Notes under the pieces: model-generated
What the model saw: only the letters and a program-made list of their open reading frames with translations
What the model was told of the DNA's origin: nothing
The model's database searches: none
Shown: piece after piece, positions 19,266-26,901 of the stretch
How positions within the stretch are numbered: position 1 is the stretch's first letter
Layout of the letters: each line of letters opens with the position of its first letter
Position numbers and translations under genes: made by a program
Origin: Actinoplanes xinjiangensis
GTDB taxonomy: Bacteria > Actinomycetota > Actinomycetes > Mycobacteriales > Micromonosporaceae
Direction of reading: 5' to 3'
Length of the DNA stretch: 64,000 nt
Assembly: GCF_003148685.1 (NCBI RefSeq)
Contig: NZ_QGGR01000003.1
Location: forward strand, 62,001 to 126,000

Positions 19266-19300
19266 AATGTCCCCCGGACCGTGAGGGCCCGGGGGACATT
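19266..19300 (-). terminator. Strong intrinsic terminator of nrdJ
   Basis: AATGTCCCCCGG (19266-19277) and CCGGGGGACATT (19289-19300) form a perfect 12-bp stem with an 11-base loop. Read on the minus strand it lies 13 bases past the nrdJ stop and runs into TTTTTAT, a classic rho-independent terminator. Confidence 0.85.
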
Positions 19301-19313
19301 CGGTGTTTCAGGA

Positions 19314-22211
19314 TCAGCTGCAGCCCGAGGTGGAACCGCAGCCCTCACAGACGTAGCAGCTGCCGGCGCGGCGCATCTTGGTGCCGCACGTGAAGCAGAG
19401 CGGCGCGTCGGCGGCGTGACCCGTCACGATCTCCAGCAGCTCGGTCGAGGAGCCGGCGGTCACCGGGGTCTCCTTCTCCGCAGCGGTCGAGGCCTTCACC
19501 TCGGCCACCGTGACCTTGGCGGTCGTCGCGGTGGAGACCGGCGCGGAGGCGGCCAGCGTGGCCAGCTCCTCGGCCGCATCGGCGGCCGCCGCCTCGGCAG
19601 CGGCCTGCGCGGTCCGCTCCTTGACGGTGAAGATGCCCAGCTCGGCCCGCGTCTCGTACGGCAGGAAGTCCAGCGCCAGGCGACGGAAGATGTAGTCCAT
19701 CACCGAGGTCGCCATGCGCACGTCCGGGTCGTCGGTCATCCCGGCCGGCTCGAAGCGCATGTTGGTGAACTTGCTGACGAACGTCTCGAGCGGGACGCCG
19801 TACTGCAGCCCTATCGAGATCGCGACCGAGAAGGCGTCCATGACGCCGGCCAGAGTCGAACCCTGCTTCGACATCTTCAGGAAGACCTCGCCGAGACCGT
19901 CGTCCGGGTAGGACGAGGCGGTGAGGTAGCCCTTGGCGCCGGCGACCGAGAACGACACCGTCTCCGACGCCCGCTTCTTCGGCAGGCGCTTCCGGATCGG
20001 GCGGTACTCGATGACCTTCTCGATGATCTTCTCGACCTCGGCGACCGGGATCGCCGGGGCCTCGACCTCGGTGGTCTTCTTCTTGGCCGCCGACAGCGGC
20101 TGGCCGACCTTGCAGTTGTCGCGGTAGATCGCGAGCGCCTTGAGACCCAGCTTCCAGCCCTGGTAGTGGATCTCCTCGATCTCCTCGACGGTCGCCGTCT
20201 CCGGCATGTTGACCGTCTTCGAGATCGCGCCGGAGATGAACGGCTGCACCGCGGCCATCATCTTGACGTGGCCGATCGGGGAGATCACCCGCTCGCCCAT
20301 GGCGCAGTCGAAGATCGCGTAGTGCTCCGGCTTGAGGCCGGGCGCGTCGACGACGTTGCCGTTCTCGGCGATGTGCTCGACGATCGCCTCGACCTGCTCC
20401 TCCGGGTACCCGATGCTGCGCAGCGCGCGCGGAACCGTCTGGTTGACGATCTGCATCGAGCCGCCGCCGACGAGCTTCTTGAACTTGACCAGAGCCAGGT
20501 CGGGCTCGATACCGGTGGTGTCGCAGTCCATCATCAGGCCGATGGTGCCGGTCGGCGCGAGAACCGAGGCCTGCGCGTTGCGCCAGCCGTTCTTGGCGCC
20601 GATCTTGTTACCGGTCTGCCACTGGCGGGTCGCCTCACGAAGGATCTCGGTGGCGGCGGCACCCACCGGGCGCACCTCGTCGTTGGCGGCGGCGTGCTTG
20701 CGCATGACGCGCTGGTGCGCCTCGGCGTTCCGGGCGTAGCCGTCGTACGCGCCGACGACACCGGCCAGCTCGGCCGAGCGGCGGTACGCCGTACCCGTCA
20801 TGAGCGAGGTGATCGCCGCGGCGACACTGCGGCCACCCTCGGAGTCGTACGGCAGACCCGACGCCATGAGCAGCGCGCCGATGTTCGCGTACCCGATGCC
20901 GAGCTGACGGTAGGCCCTGGTGGTGACACCGATGCGCTCGGTCGGGAAGTCGGCGAAGCAGATCGAGATGTCCATCGCGGTGATGATGAACTCGACGCTC
21001 TTGACGAACTTCTCCACCTCGAAGCCACCGTCGGCCTTGAGGAACTTCATCAGGTTCAGCGAGGCCAGGTTGCAGGACGAGTCGTCCAGCGACATGTACT
21101 CCGAGCACGGGTTGGACGCGGTGATCCGGCCGGTCTCGGGGTTGGTGTGCCAGTCGTTGATGGTGTCGTCGTACTGCAGGCCGGGGTCGGCGCACTCCCA
21201 CGCGGCCTGGGCGATGCCACGGAACAGCTTCCGGGCGTCGATGGTCTCGATGACCTCGCCGTCGAGGCGGCCGCGGAGACCGAACTCGGTGCCCTCCTCG
21301 TACGCCCGCATGAACTCGTCGCTGACCCGCACCGAGTTGTTGGCGTTCTGGTACTGCACGGAGACGATGTCGGCGCCGCCCAGGTCCATGTCGAAGCCGG
21401 CGTCCCGCAGCGCGCGGATCTTGTCCTCTTCGCGCGCCTTCGTCGAGACGAACTCCTCGATGTCCGGGTGGTCGACGTCGAGGATGACCATCTTCGCCGC
21501 GCGCCGGGTGGCACCGCCGGACTTGATGGTGCCCGCGCTGGCGTCCGCGCCGCGCATGAAGCTGACCGGGCCGCTGGCGGTGCCGCCGGAGGAGAGCAGC
21601 TCCTTGGACGACCGGATCCGGGACAGGTTGACACCCGAACCGGAGCCGCCCTTGAAGATCAGGCCCTCTTCCTTGTACCAGTCGAGGATCGAATCCATCG
21701 AGTCGTCGACCGAGAGGATGAAGCAGGCGCTGACCTGCTGCGGTGACTTGGTGCCGACGTTGAACCAGACCGGCGAGTTGAAGCTGAACACCTGGTGCAG
21801 CAGCATCCAGGTGAGCTCGTGGTCGAACAGCTCGGCGTCCGCCGGGGTGGCGAAGTAGCCGTGCTCTTCGCCCGCCTTGCGGTAGGTCTTCACGACCCGG
21901 TCGATGAGCTGCTTCAGCGACCACTCCCGCTCGGGCGTGCCCACCGCGCCCCGGAAGTACTTGGTCGTGACGATGTTCGCCGCGTTCACGCTCCAGAACG
22001 CGGGGAACTCGACGCCGCGCTGCTCGAAGTTGATCGAGCCGTCGCGCCAGTTGGTCATGACGATGTCGCGGCGTTCCCACTCGACCTCGTCGTACGGGTG
22101 AACGCCCTCGCTCGTCCAGACCCGCTCCACTCGCAGCCCCCCGGCCGCCGCGCCGCCGCCGCCGTTGGTCCGGCTGCGCTGGCGACCTGCAGTGATGCCG
22201 TCTCCGGCCAT
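19314..22211 (-). CDS. nrdJ: Adenosylcobalamin-dependent class II ribonucleotide reductase
   Basis: NrdJ reduces ribonucleotides to deoxyribonucleotides using a B12-derived radical, independent of oxygen. The 965-residue protein carries the class II features: SFNSPVWFNVGTKSPQQVSA with an active-site cysteine shortly after (CFILSVDD), FKGGSGSGVNLSRIRSSKE, NPCSEYMSLDDSSCNLASLN, and PTGTIGLMMDCDTTGIEPDL. The C-terminus is a zinc ribbon (CFTCGTKMRRAGSCYVCEGC) after an Ala/Glu/Thr-rich linker, as in streptomycete NrdJ. GGGGGAG stands nine bases before the ATG. nrdR lies 82 bp upstream on the same strand, so both genes are probably one transcription unit under NrdR. No cobalamin riboswitch was seen in the gap. 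Confidence 0.97.
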   Translation of the reverse strand: MAGDGITAGRQRSRTNGGGGAAAGGLRVERVWTSEGVHPYDEVEWERRDIVMTNWRDGSINFEQRGVEFPAFWSVNAANIVTTKYFRGAVGTPEREWSLKQLIDRVVKTYRKAGEEHGYFATPADAELFDHELTWMLLHQVFSFNSPVWFNVGTKSPQQVSACFILSVDDSMDSILDWYKEEGLIFKGGSGSGVNLSRIRSSKELLSSGGTASGPVSFMRGADASAGTIKSGGATRRAAKMVILDVDHPDIEEFVSTKAREEDKIRALRDAGFDMDLGGADIVSVQYQNANNSVRVSDEFMRAYEEGTEFGLRGRLDGEVIETIDARKLFRGIAQAAWECADPGLQYDDTINDWHTNPETGRITASNPCSEYMSLDDSSCNLASLNLMKFLKADGGFEVEKFVKSVEFIITAMDISICFADFPTERIGVTTRAYRQLGIGYANIGALLMASGLPYDSEGGRSVAAAITSLMTGTAYRRSAELAGVVGAYDGYARNAEAHQRVMRKHAAANDEVRPVGAAATEILREATRQWQTGNKIGAKNGWRNAQASVLAPTGTIGLMMDCDTTGIEPDLALVKFKKLVGGGSMQIVNQTVPRALRSIGYPEEQVEAIVEHIAENGNVVDAPGLKPEHYAIFDCAMGERVISPIGHVKMMAAVQPFISGAISKTVNMPETATVEEIEEIHYQGWKLGLKALAIYRDNCKVGQPLSAAKKKTTEVEAPAIPVAEVEKIIEKVIEYRPIRKRLPKKRASETVSFSVAGAKGYLTASSYPDDGLGEVFLKMSKQGSTLAGVMDAFSVAISIGLQYGVPLETFVSKFTNMRFEPAGMTDDPDVRMATSVMDYIFRRLALDFLPYETRAELGIFTVKERTAQAAAEAAAADAAEELATLAASAPVSTATTAKVTVAEVKASTAAEKETPVTAGSSTELLEIVTGHAADAPLCFTCGTKMRRAGSCYVCEGCGSTSGCS

Positions 22212-22293
22212 ATGGATGTGCTCCCCCTCGTAGGTACCGCTACAGATGAGTCGGTAAGAAGTGCCTCGGGCTGAGGCCGGCCGAACTGACGCC

Positions 22294-22812
22294 TCAGCCG
22301 TTCAGCTTGGGTGCGCGTCCCCCGGACCGCGGCGCGACGGCGTGTCGCGTCCCGGATTCCCGGTCGGGGCCGGCTTCGCGCAGCGCGGCGATCTCCTTCT
22401 CGAATTCGTCGAGAGAGTCGAACGACTTGTACACGCTGGCGAACCGGAGGTAAGCCACCTGGTCGAGCTCACGCAACGGCGTGAGGATCGCCAGTCCCAC
22501 GTCATGGCTGGGAATCTCGGCGGCACCGCGGGCCCGGACGGCTTCCTCCACGCGCTGCGCGAGCTTCGCGATGGAGTCTTCGTCGACGGGCCGGCCCTGA
22601 CAGGCCTTGCGCACCCCGCTCATGATCTTTGTCCGGCTGAAGGGCTCGGTGACACCGCTGCGTTTGACCACGGCGAGGACGGCCTCCTCGACGGTGGTGA
22701 ACCGCTTGCCGCACTCCGGGCACGAGCGGCGGCGACGGATCAGCTGACCGTCGTCGGCCTCTCGCGAGTCGACCACGCGCGAATCGGCGTGACGACAGTA
22801 CGGGCAGCGCAC
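22294..22812 (-). CDS. nrdR: Transcriptional repressor NrdR
   Basis: NrdR is the ATP/dATP-sensing repressor of ribonucleotide reductase genes. The 172-residue protein begins with the zinc ribbon ([19 protein letters not shown], then [16 protein letters not shown]) and continues with the ATP-cone ([20 protein letters not shown]). A tail of about 25 residues rich in Arg, Gly and Pro extends past the family's usual end. The GTG start at 22812 was chosen because GGAGGGA lies seven bases upstream; the longer frame runs through the promoter region. It precedes nrdJ, and a candidate NrdR box overlaps its own predicted transcription start. Confidence 0.96.
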   Translation of the reverse strand: MRCPYCRHADSRVVDSREADDGQLIRRRRSCPECGKRFTTVEEAVLAVVKRSGVTEPFSRTKIMSGVRKACQGRPVDEDSIAKLAQRVEEAVRARGAAEIPSHDVGLAILTPLRELDQVAYLRFASVYKSFDSLDEFEKEIAALREAGPDRESGTRHAVAPRSGGRAPKLNG

Positions 22813-22895
22813 CGGGATCTCCCTCCGAATCCGCCCCACCAGGATCCGGGCATGACGAAACGCAGCGGAACCATTGCCGAAGCACTGGGTTGCGC

Positions 22896-22946
22896 TGTGG
22901 ATGACATGTGGATAACCGGTGAGAAGGAAACCCAACCTGTGGACGA
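22896..22946. promoter_or_regulatory. Three DnaA-box-like 9-mers in the nrdR leader
   Basis: TGTGGATGA (22896-22904), TGTGGATAA (22907-22915) and TGTGGACGA (22938-22946) are all in the same direction. Reversed, the second is TTATCCACA, a perfect DnaA box; the others differ from TTATCCACA or TTGTCCACA by one base. They lie between the predicted nrdR promoter and the nrdR start. Confidence 0.5.
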
Positions 22947-22961
22947 CTTACATCCGTGTAA

Positions 22962-22977
22962 CCACTAGATGTTGGGG
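22962..22977. promoter_or_regulatory. Candidate NrdR box at the nrdR transcription start
   Basis: The core CTAGATGTTG (22965-22974) matches eight of ten positions of the NrdR-box core CWATATATWG. It overlaps the predicted start of nrdR transcription, where a repressor should bind. NrdR boxes usually come in pairs about 31 bp apart; a second good one was not found, which weakens the call. Confidence 0.4.
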
Positions 22978-22980
22978 TAG

Positions 22981-23009
22981 ACGCTAGGCCCCGGCGGACG
23001 CCGATGCAA
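22981..23009 (-). promoter_or_regulatory. Predicted nrdR-nrdJ promoter
   Basis: On the minus strand TTGCAT (23009-23004) and TAGCGT (22986-22981) are separated by exactly 17 bases, a good SigA/HrdB-type promoter. Transcription would start near 22974, giving a leader of about 160 bases before the nrdR GTG. Confidence 0.5.
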
Positions 23010-23163
23010 GTTCACCACTGTGCCGACGCGCCGTATTTTCTGCCTCACCACCTGGGGTGATGACACCATCACGCGCCGCGGCCGGATCGAACGATACGAC
23101 GCGCCGGAGAATCGGGCAGCACACCCGACGGAGATCAAATCCGGGCCGCCCGGGAGGCGGAGG

Positions 23164-23301
23164 TCAGCCCTGGGAGGCGGTGGTGAGGAGGACGACATAC
23201 GCCAGCGCGACGGCGGCGAAGAAGAGGCTCAGCAACACCACCCGGCCACGGCGGGTGAGGCGCAGCTGCGGCTCGGCGTGTCGCGCACCACTGACCGTCA
23301 T
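23164..23301 (-). CDS. 45-residue single-span membrane protein divergent from lexA; LysM-less ChiZ/YneA position
   Basis: A short gene starts MTVSGARHAEPQLRLTRRGR and then has one hydrophobic helix (VVLLSLFFAAVALAYVVLLT) ending TTASQG. AAGGGG stands six bases before the ATG. In mycobacteria (ChiZ, Rv2719c) and Bacillus (YneA), the gene divergent from lexA encodes an SOS-induced cell-division inhibitor made of a basic cytoplasmic tail, one membrane helix and an outer LysM domain. This protein has the tail (RLTRRGRVV is very like those proteins) and the helix but stops before any LysM; the following 350 bases hold no LysM motif in any frame I could read. It may be a minimal membrane-only inhibitor or a truncated relic. 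SOS-like boxes lie 15 bases upstream. Confidence 0.72.
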   Translation of the reverse strand: MTVSGARHAEPQLRLTRRGRVVLLSLFFAAVALAYVVLLTTASQG

Positions 23302-23315
23302 GACAGACCCCTTTC

Positions 23316-23367
23316 GGACACCCGTTCTATAGAACGCCCGTACGACGGTCTATCAGAACAGGGGTAC
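23316..23367. promoter_or_regulatory. Three SOS-box-like sites between lexA and the small membrane gene
   Basis: GGACacccGTTC (23316-23327), GAACgcccGTAC (23332-23343) and GAACagggGTAC (23356-23367) resemble the LexA operator GAAC-N4-GTTC, with A for T in the right half of two. A perfect 14-base palindrome CGTTCTATAGAACG (23323-23336) links the first two. They lie where LexA autoregulation is expected. Confidence 0.6.
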
Positions 23368-23548
23368 GGAAGTCGAGTCCTGTGGAGCGACACGCCGGGG
23401 AAATCTCGTACAGATGTTTGAATATGTCGGACCTGCACACTAGATTCTCAGCAAGAGGGGTCAGCCGGACGCACGCCATCCCCACGGCGTCGCCGGCTCC
23501 GCGACGCACCACGTGCCGCAAGGCACTTGGCCGACAGGGAGGGCGGAC

Positions 23549-24328
23549 GTGTCGACCGAAGACCGCACCAGCCGACAGCAGCAGCAGACCAGGAAGCCCG
23601 AGACGGTCCGGCGCCGCACCACACCGAGCCGGTCCCGCGGCTCGGACGCGCCGCAGCTACGCGCGGTCACGCCGATCGGTCACGTCCCGGAGGTCGTCGC
23701 CTCCGATCTGACCGCACGCCAGCGGCGGATCCTCGAGTTCATCCGCGACTGGGTGGAGAAGTACGGCTACCCGCCGAGCGTCCGTGAGATCGGCGAGGCG
23801 GTCGGCCTGGTCTCCCCCTCCAGCGTGGCCTACCAGTTGAAGGCCCTGGAGACCAAGGGATACCTGCGCCGCGATCCCAACCGGCCCCGTGCCGTCGACG
23901 TCCGCGCCCCCAGCGAGATGGTCGACGACGAGGCGCTGCGCGCGGCCCGCCCGCAGCCCGCCTACGTGCCGCTGCTCGGCCGGATCGCCGCCGGCGGCCC
24001 GATCCTCGCTGAGCAGTCCGTGGAGGAGTTCTTCCCGCTGCCGCGCGAGCTGGTCGGCGAGGGCGACGTCTTCATGCTCGAGGTCAAGGGCGACTCGATG
24101 ATCGACGCCGCGATCTGCAACGGCGACTGGGTGGTCGTGCGCCAGCAGCCCAACGCCGAGGCCGGTGACATCGTCGCCGCGATGATCGACGGCGAGGCGA
24201 CGGTCAAGAGCTACCGCCAGCGCGACGGGCACGTCTGGCTGATGCCGGCGAACCCGGCCTTCGACCCGATCCCCGGCGACGACGCCACGATCATGGGACG
24301 CGTGGTCGCGGTCCTCCGCCGCGTCTGA
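23549..24328 (+). CDS. lexA: SOS repressor LexA
   Basis: LexA represses DNA-damage genes and cleaves itself when activated RecA is present. The 259-residue protein has an extended Gln/Arg-rich N-terminus ([18 protein letters not shown]), then the winged helix ([20 protein letters not shown], then [20 protein letters not shown]). The protease domain shows the Ala-Gly cleavage site in [12 protein letters not shown], catalytic Ser in [11 protein letters not shown] and catalytic Lys in [13 protein letters not shown]. The GTG at 23549 was chosen because GGAGGG lies five bases upstream; the frame is open a further 12 codons upstream. The divergent neighbour is a small membrane gene, with SOS-like boxes between them. 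A long hairpin follows the stop. Confidence 0.97.
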   Translation: MSTEDRTSRQQQQTRKPETVRRRTTPSRSRGSDAPQLRAVTPIGHVPEVVASDLTARQRRILEFIRDWVEKYGYPPSVREIGEAVGLVSPSSVAYQLKALETKGYLRRDPNRPRAVDVRAPSEMVDDEALRAARPQPAYVPLLGRIAAGGPILAEQSVEEFFPLPRELVGEGDVFMLEVKGDSMIDAAICNGDWVVVRQQPNAEAGDIVAAMIDGEATVKSYRQRDGHVWLMPANPAFDPIPGDDATIMGRVVAVLRRV

Positions 24329-24334
24329 CGCCAC

Positions 24335-24373
24335 GCAGGCCGGACACCGGGCAGACCCCGGCGTCCGGCCTGC
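24335..24373 (+). terminator. Long hairpin after lexA
   Basis: GCAGGCCGGACACCGGG and CCCGGCGTCCGGCCTGC pair over 17 bases with one mismatch and a five-base loop, starting seven bases past the lexA stop. No T-run follows, so it is a GC-type terminator of the sort common in actinomycetes. Confidence 0.75.
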
Positions 24374-24880
24374 ACCCCACGCCGCCGAAACGCGCGGCAG
24401 GCGCCCACCTCACCGGGATCCGGCCTCCGAAATTCCCGGCGGTACGGTCCACGCGCCCCGAGCCCAGGCAAGAGGCACCCCCGCCCGGCCGACCGCAAGC
24501 CGCTACTCGCCCACGCCCCGGAAGGGGGGCCGAGGAGCGAGACAAGCACAGAAGGCACGAGCGCGGCGGAGAAGCCCCGACGCGGAAGCTGAAGACCCGG
24601 ACGCGGCAGGCGGAAGCTGTCTGAGAGCCCCGCCGCGGCACGCTGAAGGCCCGGACGCGGCAGGCGGAAGCCGTCTTAAGGCCCCGACAGGCCACACCCG
24701 CGACGCCGAAGCACCGAACGCTGCAGGCACTGGCCGAAGGCGTTGGCACGGATGTGAAGCGCGGGCGAAGCATGAAGGTGACGCGGAAGCCGGAGGCCGT
24801 AAGTGAAACCGCTGGTGGGCAGGCGCGAGAGGCCAGCCGTGCCGGAGGGCTGGTGGACCGGTGACGGGCCGGTCGGTAAC
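24374..24880. other. Gene-free spacer with degenerate repeats
   Basis: About 500 bases without a convincing gene. Minus-strand frames are open but their translation is repetitive Arg/Ala/Ser/Cys (ACRVRAFSVPRR and similar), as expected from GC-rich repeats. It contains the 35-bp direct repeat listed separately. Confidence 0.6.
24588..24676. repeat. 35-bp direct repeat, two copies 54 bp apart
   Basis: GCTGAAGACCCGGACGCGGC at 24588 and GCTGAAGGCCCGGACGCGGC at 24642 each extend for 35 bases (24588-24622, 24642-24676) with two mismatches in total. A shorter related piece lies just upstream near 24571. The function is unknown. Confidence 0.75.
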
Positions 24881-24913
24881 GGAAGAAGCCGGCCCCGCGT
24901 GTGCGGAACCGGC
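24881..24913 (-). terminator. Terminator of the propeller/PQ-rich protein gene
   Basis: On the minus strand GCCGG-TT-CCGC and GCGG-GG-CCGGC form a stem with one two-base internal mismatch and a four-base loop, followed by TTCTTCC. It starts 18 bases past the stop at 24932. Confidence 0.65.
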
Positions 24914-24931
24914 CTCTCGACGTGGATCGGG

Positions 24932-26809
24932 TTACTGACGGCCGTCGGGGCGCCCGCCGCCATACGTGCCGGGCGAACGCTGCGCCTGGCCCTGCGGTCC
25001 CCGCAGTGACTGCTGGCCGCCGTAGACGCCGTTGCCGCCACCACCGCGACCGAAAGACTGCTGGGGGCCTCGGGGCGGCTGCTGCGGATTACGCGGCGGC
25101 TGCTGCTGCGGGCCACGGCCCGGCACCTGCTGGGGGCCGCGCGGTGGCTGCGGCGAGCCGCCGCGACTGGGCGCCTGCTGGGGCCCCCGCGCCGGGGGCT
25201 GCTGCGGGTTACGCGCCGGGGGCTGCTGCGGACCGCCGCGGCTGGGCGCCTGCTGTGGTCCCCTCGCCGGCGGTTGCTGCGGGTTACGCGCCGGAGGCTG
25301 CTGCGGACCGCCCCGGCTGGGCGCCTGCTGTGGTCCCCGAGCCGGCGACTGCTGCGGGTTGCGGGGCGGGGTCTGCTGCGGACCGCGGGGCGGCTGGCCC
25401 GCGGGACGAGCGTATTGCGGGGCGCCGGGAGCGCCGCCCTGACCGCCGCCGTAGACGCCCTTGCGCGGTGCACCGCCACCGGCGGCCGAGCCACCCGAGA
25501 CAGGTCCACCCGAGGCCGGGCCGCGCGAAGCCGGACCGCCCGCGGCCGGACCGGACTTGGCGCCGTAGACCGGGCCGCCCTGACGTCCGGAGTTGTAGGC
25601 CGCGCCACGCGGCGGCGCGCCGCCGACACCGATCAGCTCGGTCTCCGGGTCGCCCTTGTCGATCCCGCCGGACGGGAGGTCGTCGACGGCCGCGGTGAAG
25701 CCCTGCGGGGACCGGCGGAACCGCACGATCCCGAAGACGCCGGCCGCGACCAGGATCAGGCCGAGGACGCCGACACCGCCCACCATGTAGGTGATGTCGT
25801 CGATGTCGAGATTCGAGTACCACGAGTCGCCGGAGCCGTTGCCGCCGGACTTCTCCGACTTCACCGCGACCGTGGTGGCCGGCGTGTACTCCCGGATGTG
25901 GTTGGTCGAGGCCTTGACGCCGCTCATGTCCGAGACGGTGTAGAACAGCTTGCCGTCGGTGCTGTAGGCGATCGCCTCGCCGAGCGGCTCGTTCGGCAGG
26001 CCGGTGGTGCGCGGCTCCTTCTTCAGGGCGGCGACCACGTCACCGCCGGTGACGTCCCACTCGAGGGCGTCGGTGTAGGTGCGCAGCGCCACCTTCTTCG
26101 CGCCCTGCGAGACCGCGCCGCCGGTGATCGTCTTGTTGCCGATCCGGGCGACCGGATTGCCGGCCGTCTCGGTGGCCGAGAGCTTGATCTCGCCGACCCG
26201 CTCCATCGGCACCGGAGTGTTGTTGTTCTTCTTCAGCGCGGCGGTCGGCCTGTAGACGCCGGCGGGCGCGCCGATCTCCTTGGTCACGATCAGCGGCGTG
26301 CCGTCGCCGTCGAAGATCAGCGCCTCGGCGTCGTGCCGGTCCTTGTCCGGATAGCTGACCCGGTGGATGACCGCCTCACCGTTGCCGTTGACCGGCAGGC
26401 TCCAGAGGGCGACGTGGGGCCGCACGTTCGACGGATCGTTGCGGACGTTGTTGTCGCCGATGTCGGCGATCCACAGCGTCTGACCGTCGGGCGAGAGGAC
26501 GATGTCCTCCGAGTCCAGCGGCGTGCCGTCGAACCCGGCCTCCTTGACCTTCTTACACTCACGGTCGAGGAAGTAGATCCTCGGCTCGACACCCTGCTGG
26601 CCGTTGTTGACGGTGACGAAGCCGTTCTTGGTGGCCACCAGGCCGGAGAGCTCGGTGAGCCCGGCGTCGGCGATCTTGCAGAGTTTCTTGCCGGGCGTCG
26701 ACTTGGCGCTGACGGTGGGCGCGGGCGTCGGGTCCTCGGCGGACGCGCTGGAGGAGCCGACCATTACCAGACCGATGGCCACGATGGTCGGGAACACGAG
26801 ACGCCGCAT
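24932..26809 (-). CDS. Signal-peptide, extracellular propeller-like domain, TM, Pro/Gln/Gly-rich cytoplasmic tail protein
   Basis: The 625-residue protein has a signal peptide (MRRLVFPTIVAIGLVMVGSS, cut near ASA-ED). About 310 exported residues follow with repeated patterns such as GFVTVNNGQQG, IVLSPDGQTLWIADIGDNNV and IAYSTDGKLFYTVSD, typical of a beta-propeller or esterase-like phytase-type fold. One membrane helix lies near residues 344 to 366 (VGGVGVLGLILVAAGVFGIV). The cytoplasmic tail of about 260 residues is built of a 25-residue Pro/Gln/Arg/Gly repeat. The type I topology, sensor outside and sticky tail inside, suggests an envelope sensor or scaffold; the tail may bind SH3-like partners or phase-separate, which is speculation. 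No ribosome site precedes the ATG, so it may be leaderless. Confidence 0.8.
   Translation of the reverse strand: MRRLVFPTIVAIGLVMVGSSSASAEDPTPAPTVSAKSTPGKKLCKIADAGLTELSGLVATKNGFVTVNNGQQGVEPRIYFLDRECKKVKEAGFDGTPLDSEDIVLSPDGQTLWIADIGDNNVRNDPSNVRPHVALWSLPVNGNGEAVIHRVSYPDKDRHDAEALIFDGDGTPLIVTKEIGAPAGVYRPTAALKKNNNTPVPMERVGEIKLSATETAGNPVARIGNKTITGGAVSQGAKKVALRTYTDALEWDVTGGDVVAALKKEPRTTGLPNEPLGEAIAYSTDGKLFYTVSDMSGVKASTNHIREYTPATTVAVKSEKSGGNGSGDSWYSNLDIDDITYMVGGVGVLGLILVAAGVFGIVRFRRSPQGFTAAVDDLPSGGIDKGDPETELIGVGGAPPRGAAYNSGRQGGPVYGAKSGPAAGGPASRGPASGGPVSGGSAAGGGAPRKGVYGGGQGGAPGAPQYARPAGQPPRGPQQTPPRNPQQSPARGPQQAPSRGGPQQPPARNPQQPPARGPQQAPSRGGPQQPPARNPQQPPARGPQQAPSRGGSPQPPRGPQQVPGRGPQQQPPRNPQQPPRGPQQSFGRGGGGNGVYGGQQSLRGPQGQAQRSPGTYGGGRPDGRQ
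25171..25380. repeat. 75-bp in-frame repeats encoding the PQ-rich tail
   Basis: The sequence GCGCCTGCTG recurs at 25171, 25246 and 25321, a strict 75-bp (25-codon) period with few differences between copies. The repeats lie within the tail-coding part of the propeller protein gene, so copy-number change would lengthen or shorten the tail without a frameshift. Confidence 0.75.
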
Positions 26810-26901
26810 CCGAACAGTGTCGCACGCGACGTCCCGCCCCGGTATTACGTGTGGATCAACACAGGTAGGTGCTCCCGTGAAGTCCGAATTGCGTTTCCTG
26901 A

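Noticed and set aside
19281..21746. 821-codon plus-strand frame
   Set aside because: It is antisense to nrdJ.
22965..23198. LysM domain encoded after the small membrane gene
   Set aside because: I read the three minus-strand frames downstream of 23164 and found no LysM-like motif; the open frame there is a shadow over the nrdR promoter.
24291..24773. 160-codon minus-strand frame with repeated Arg/Ala/Ser/Cys blocks
   Set aside because: The repeated blocks are produced by the 35-bp direct repeat; no start site or domain supports a gene.
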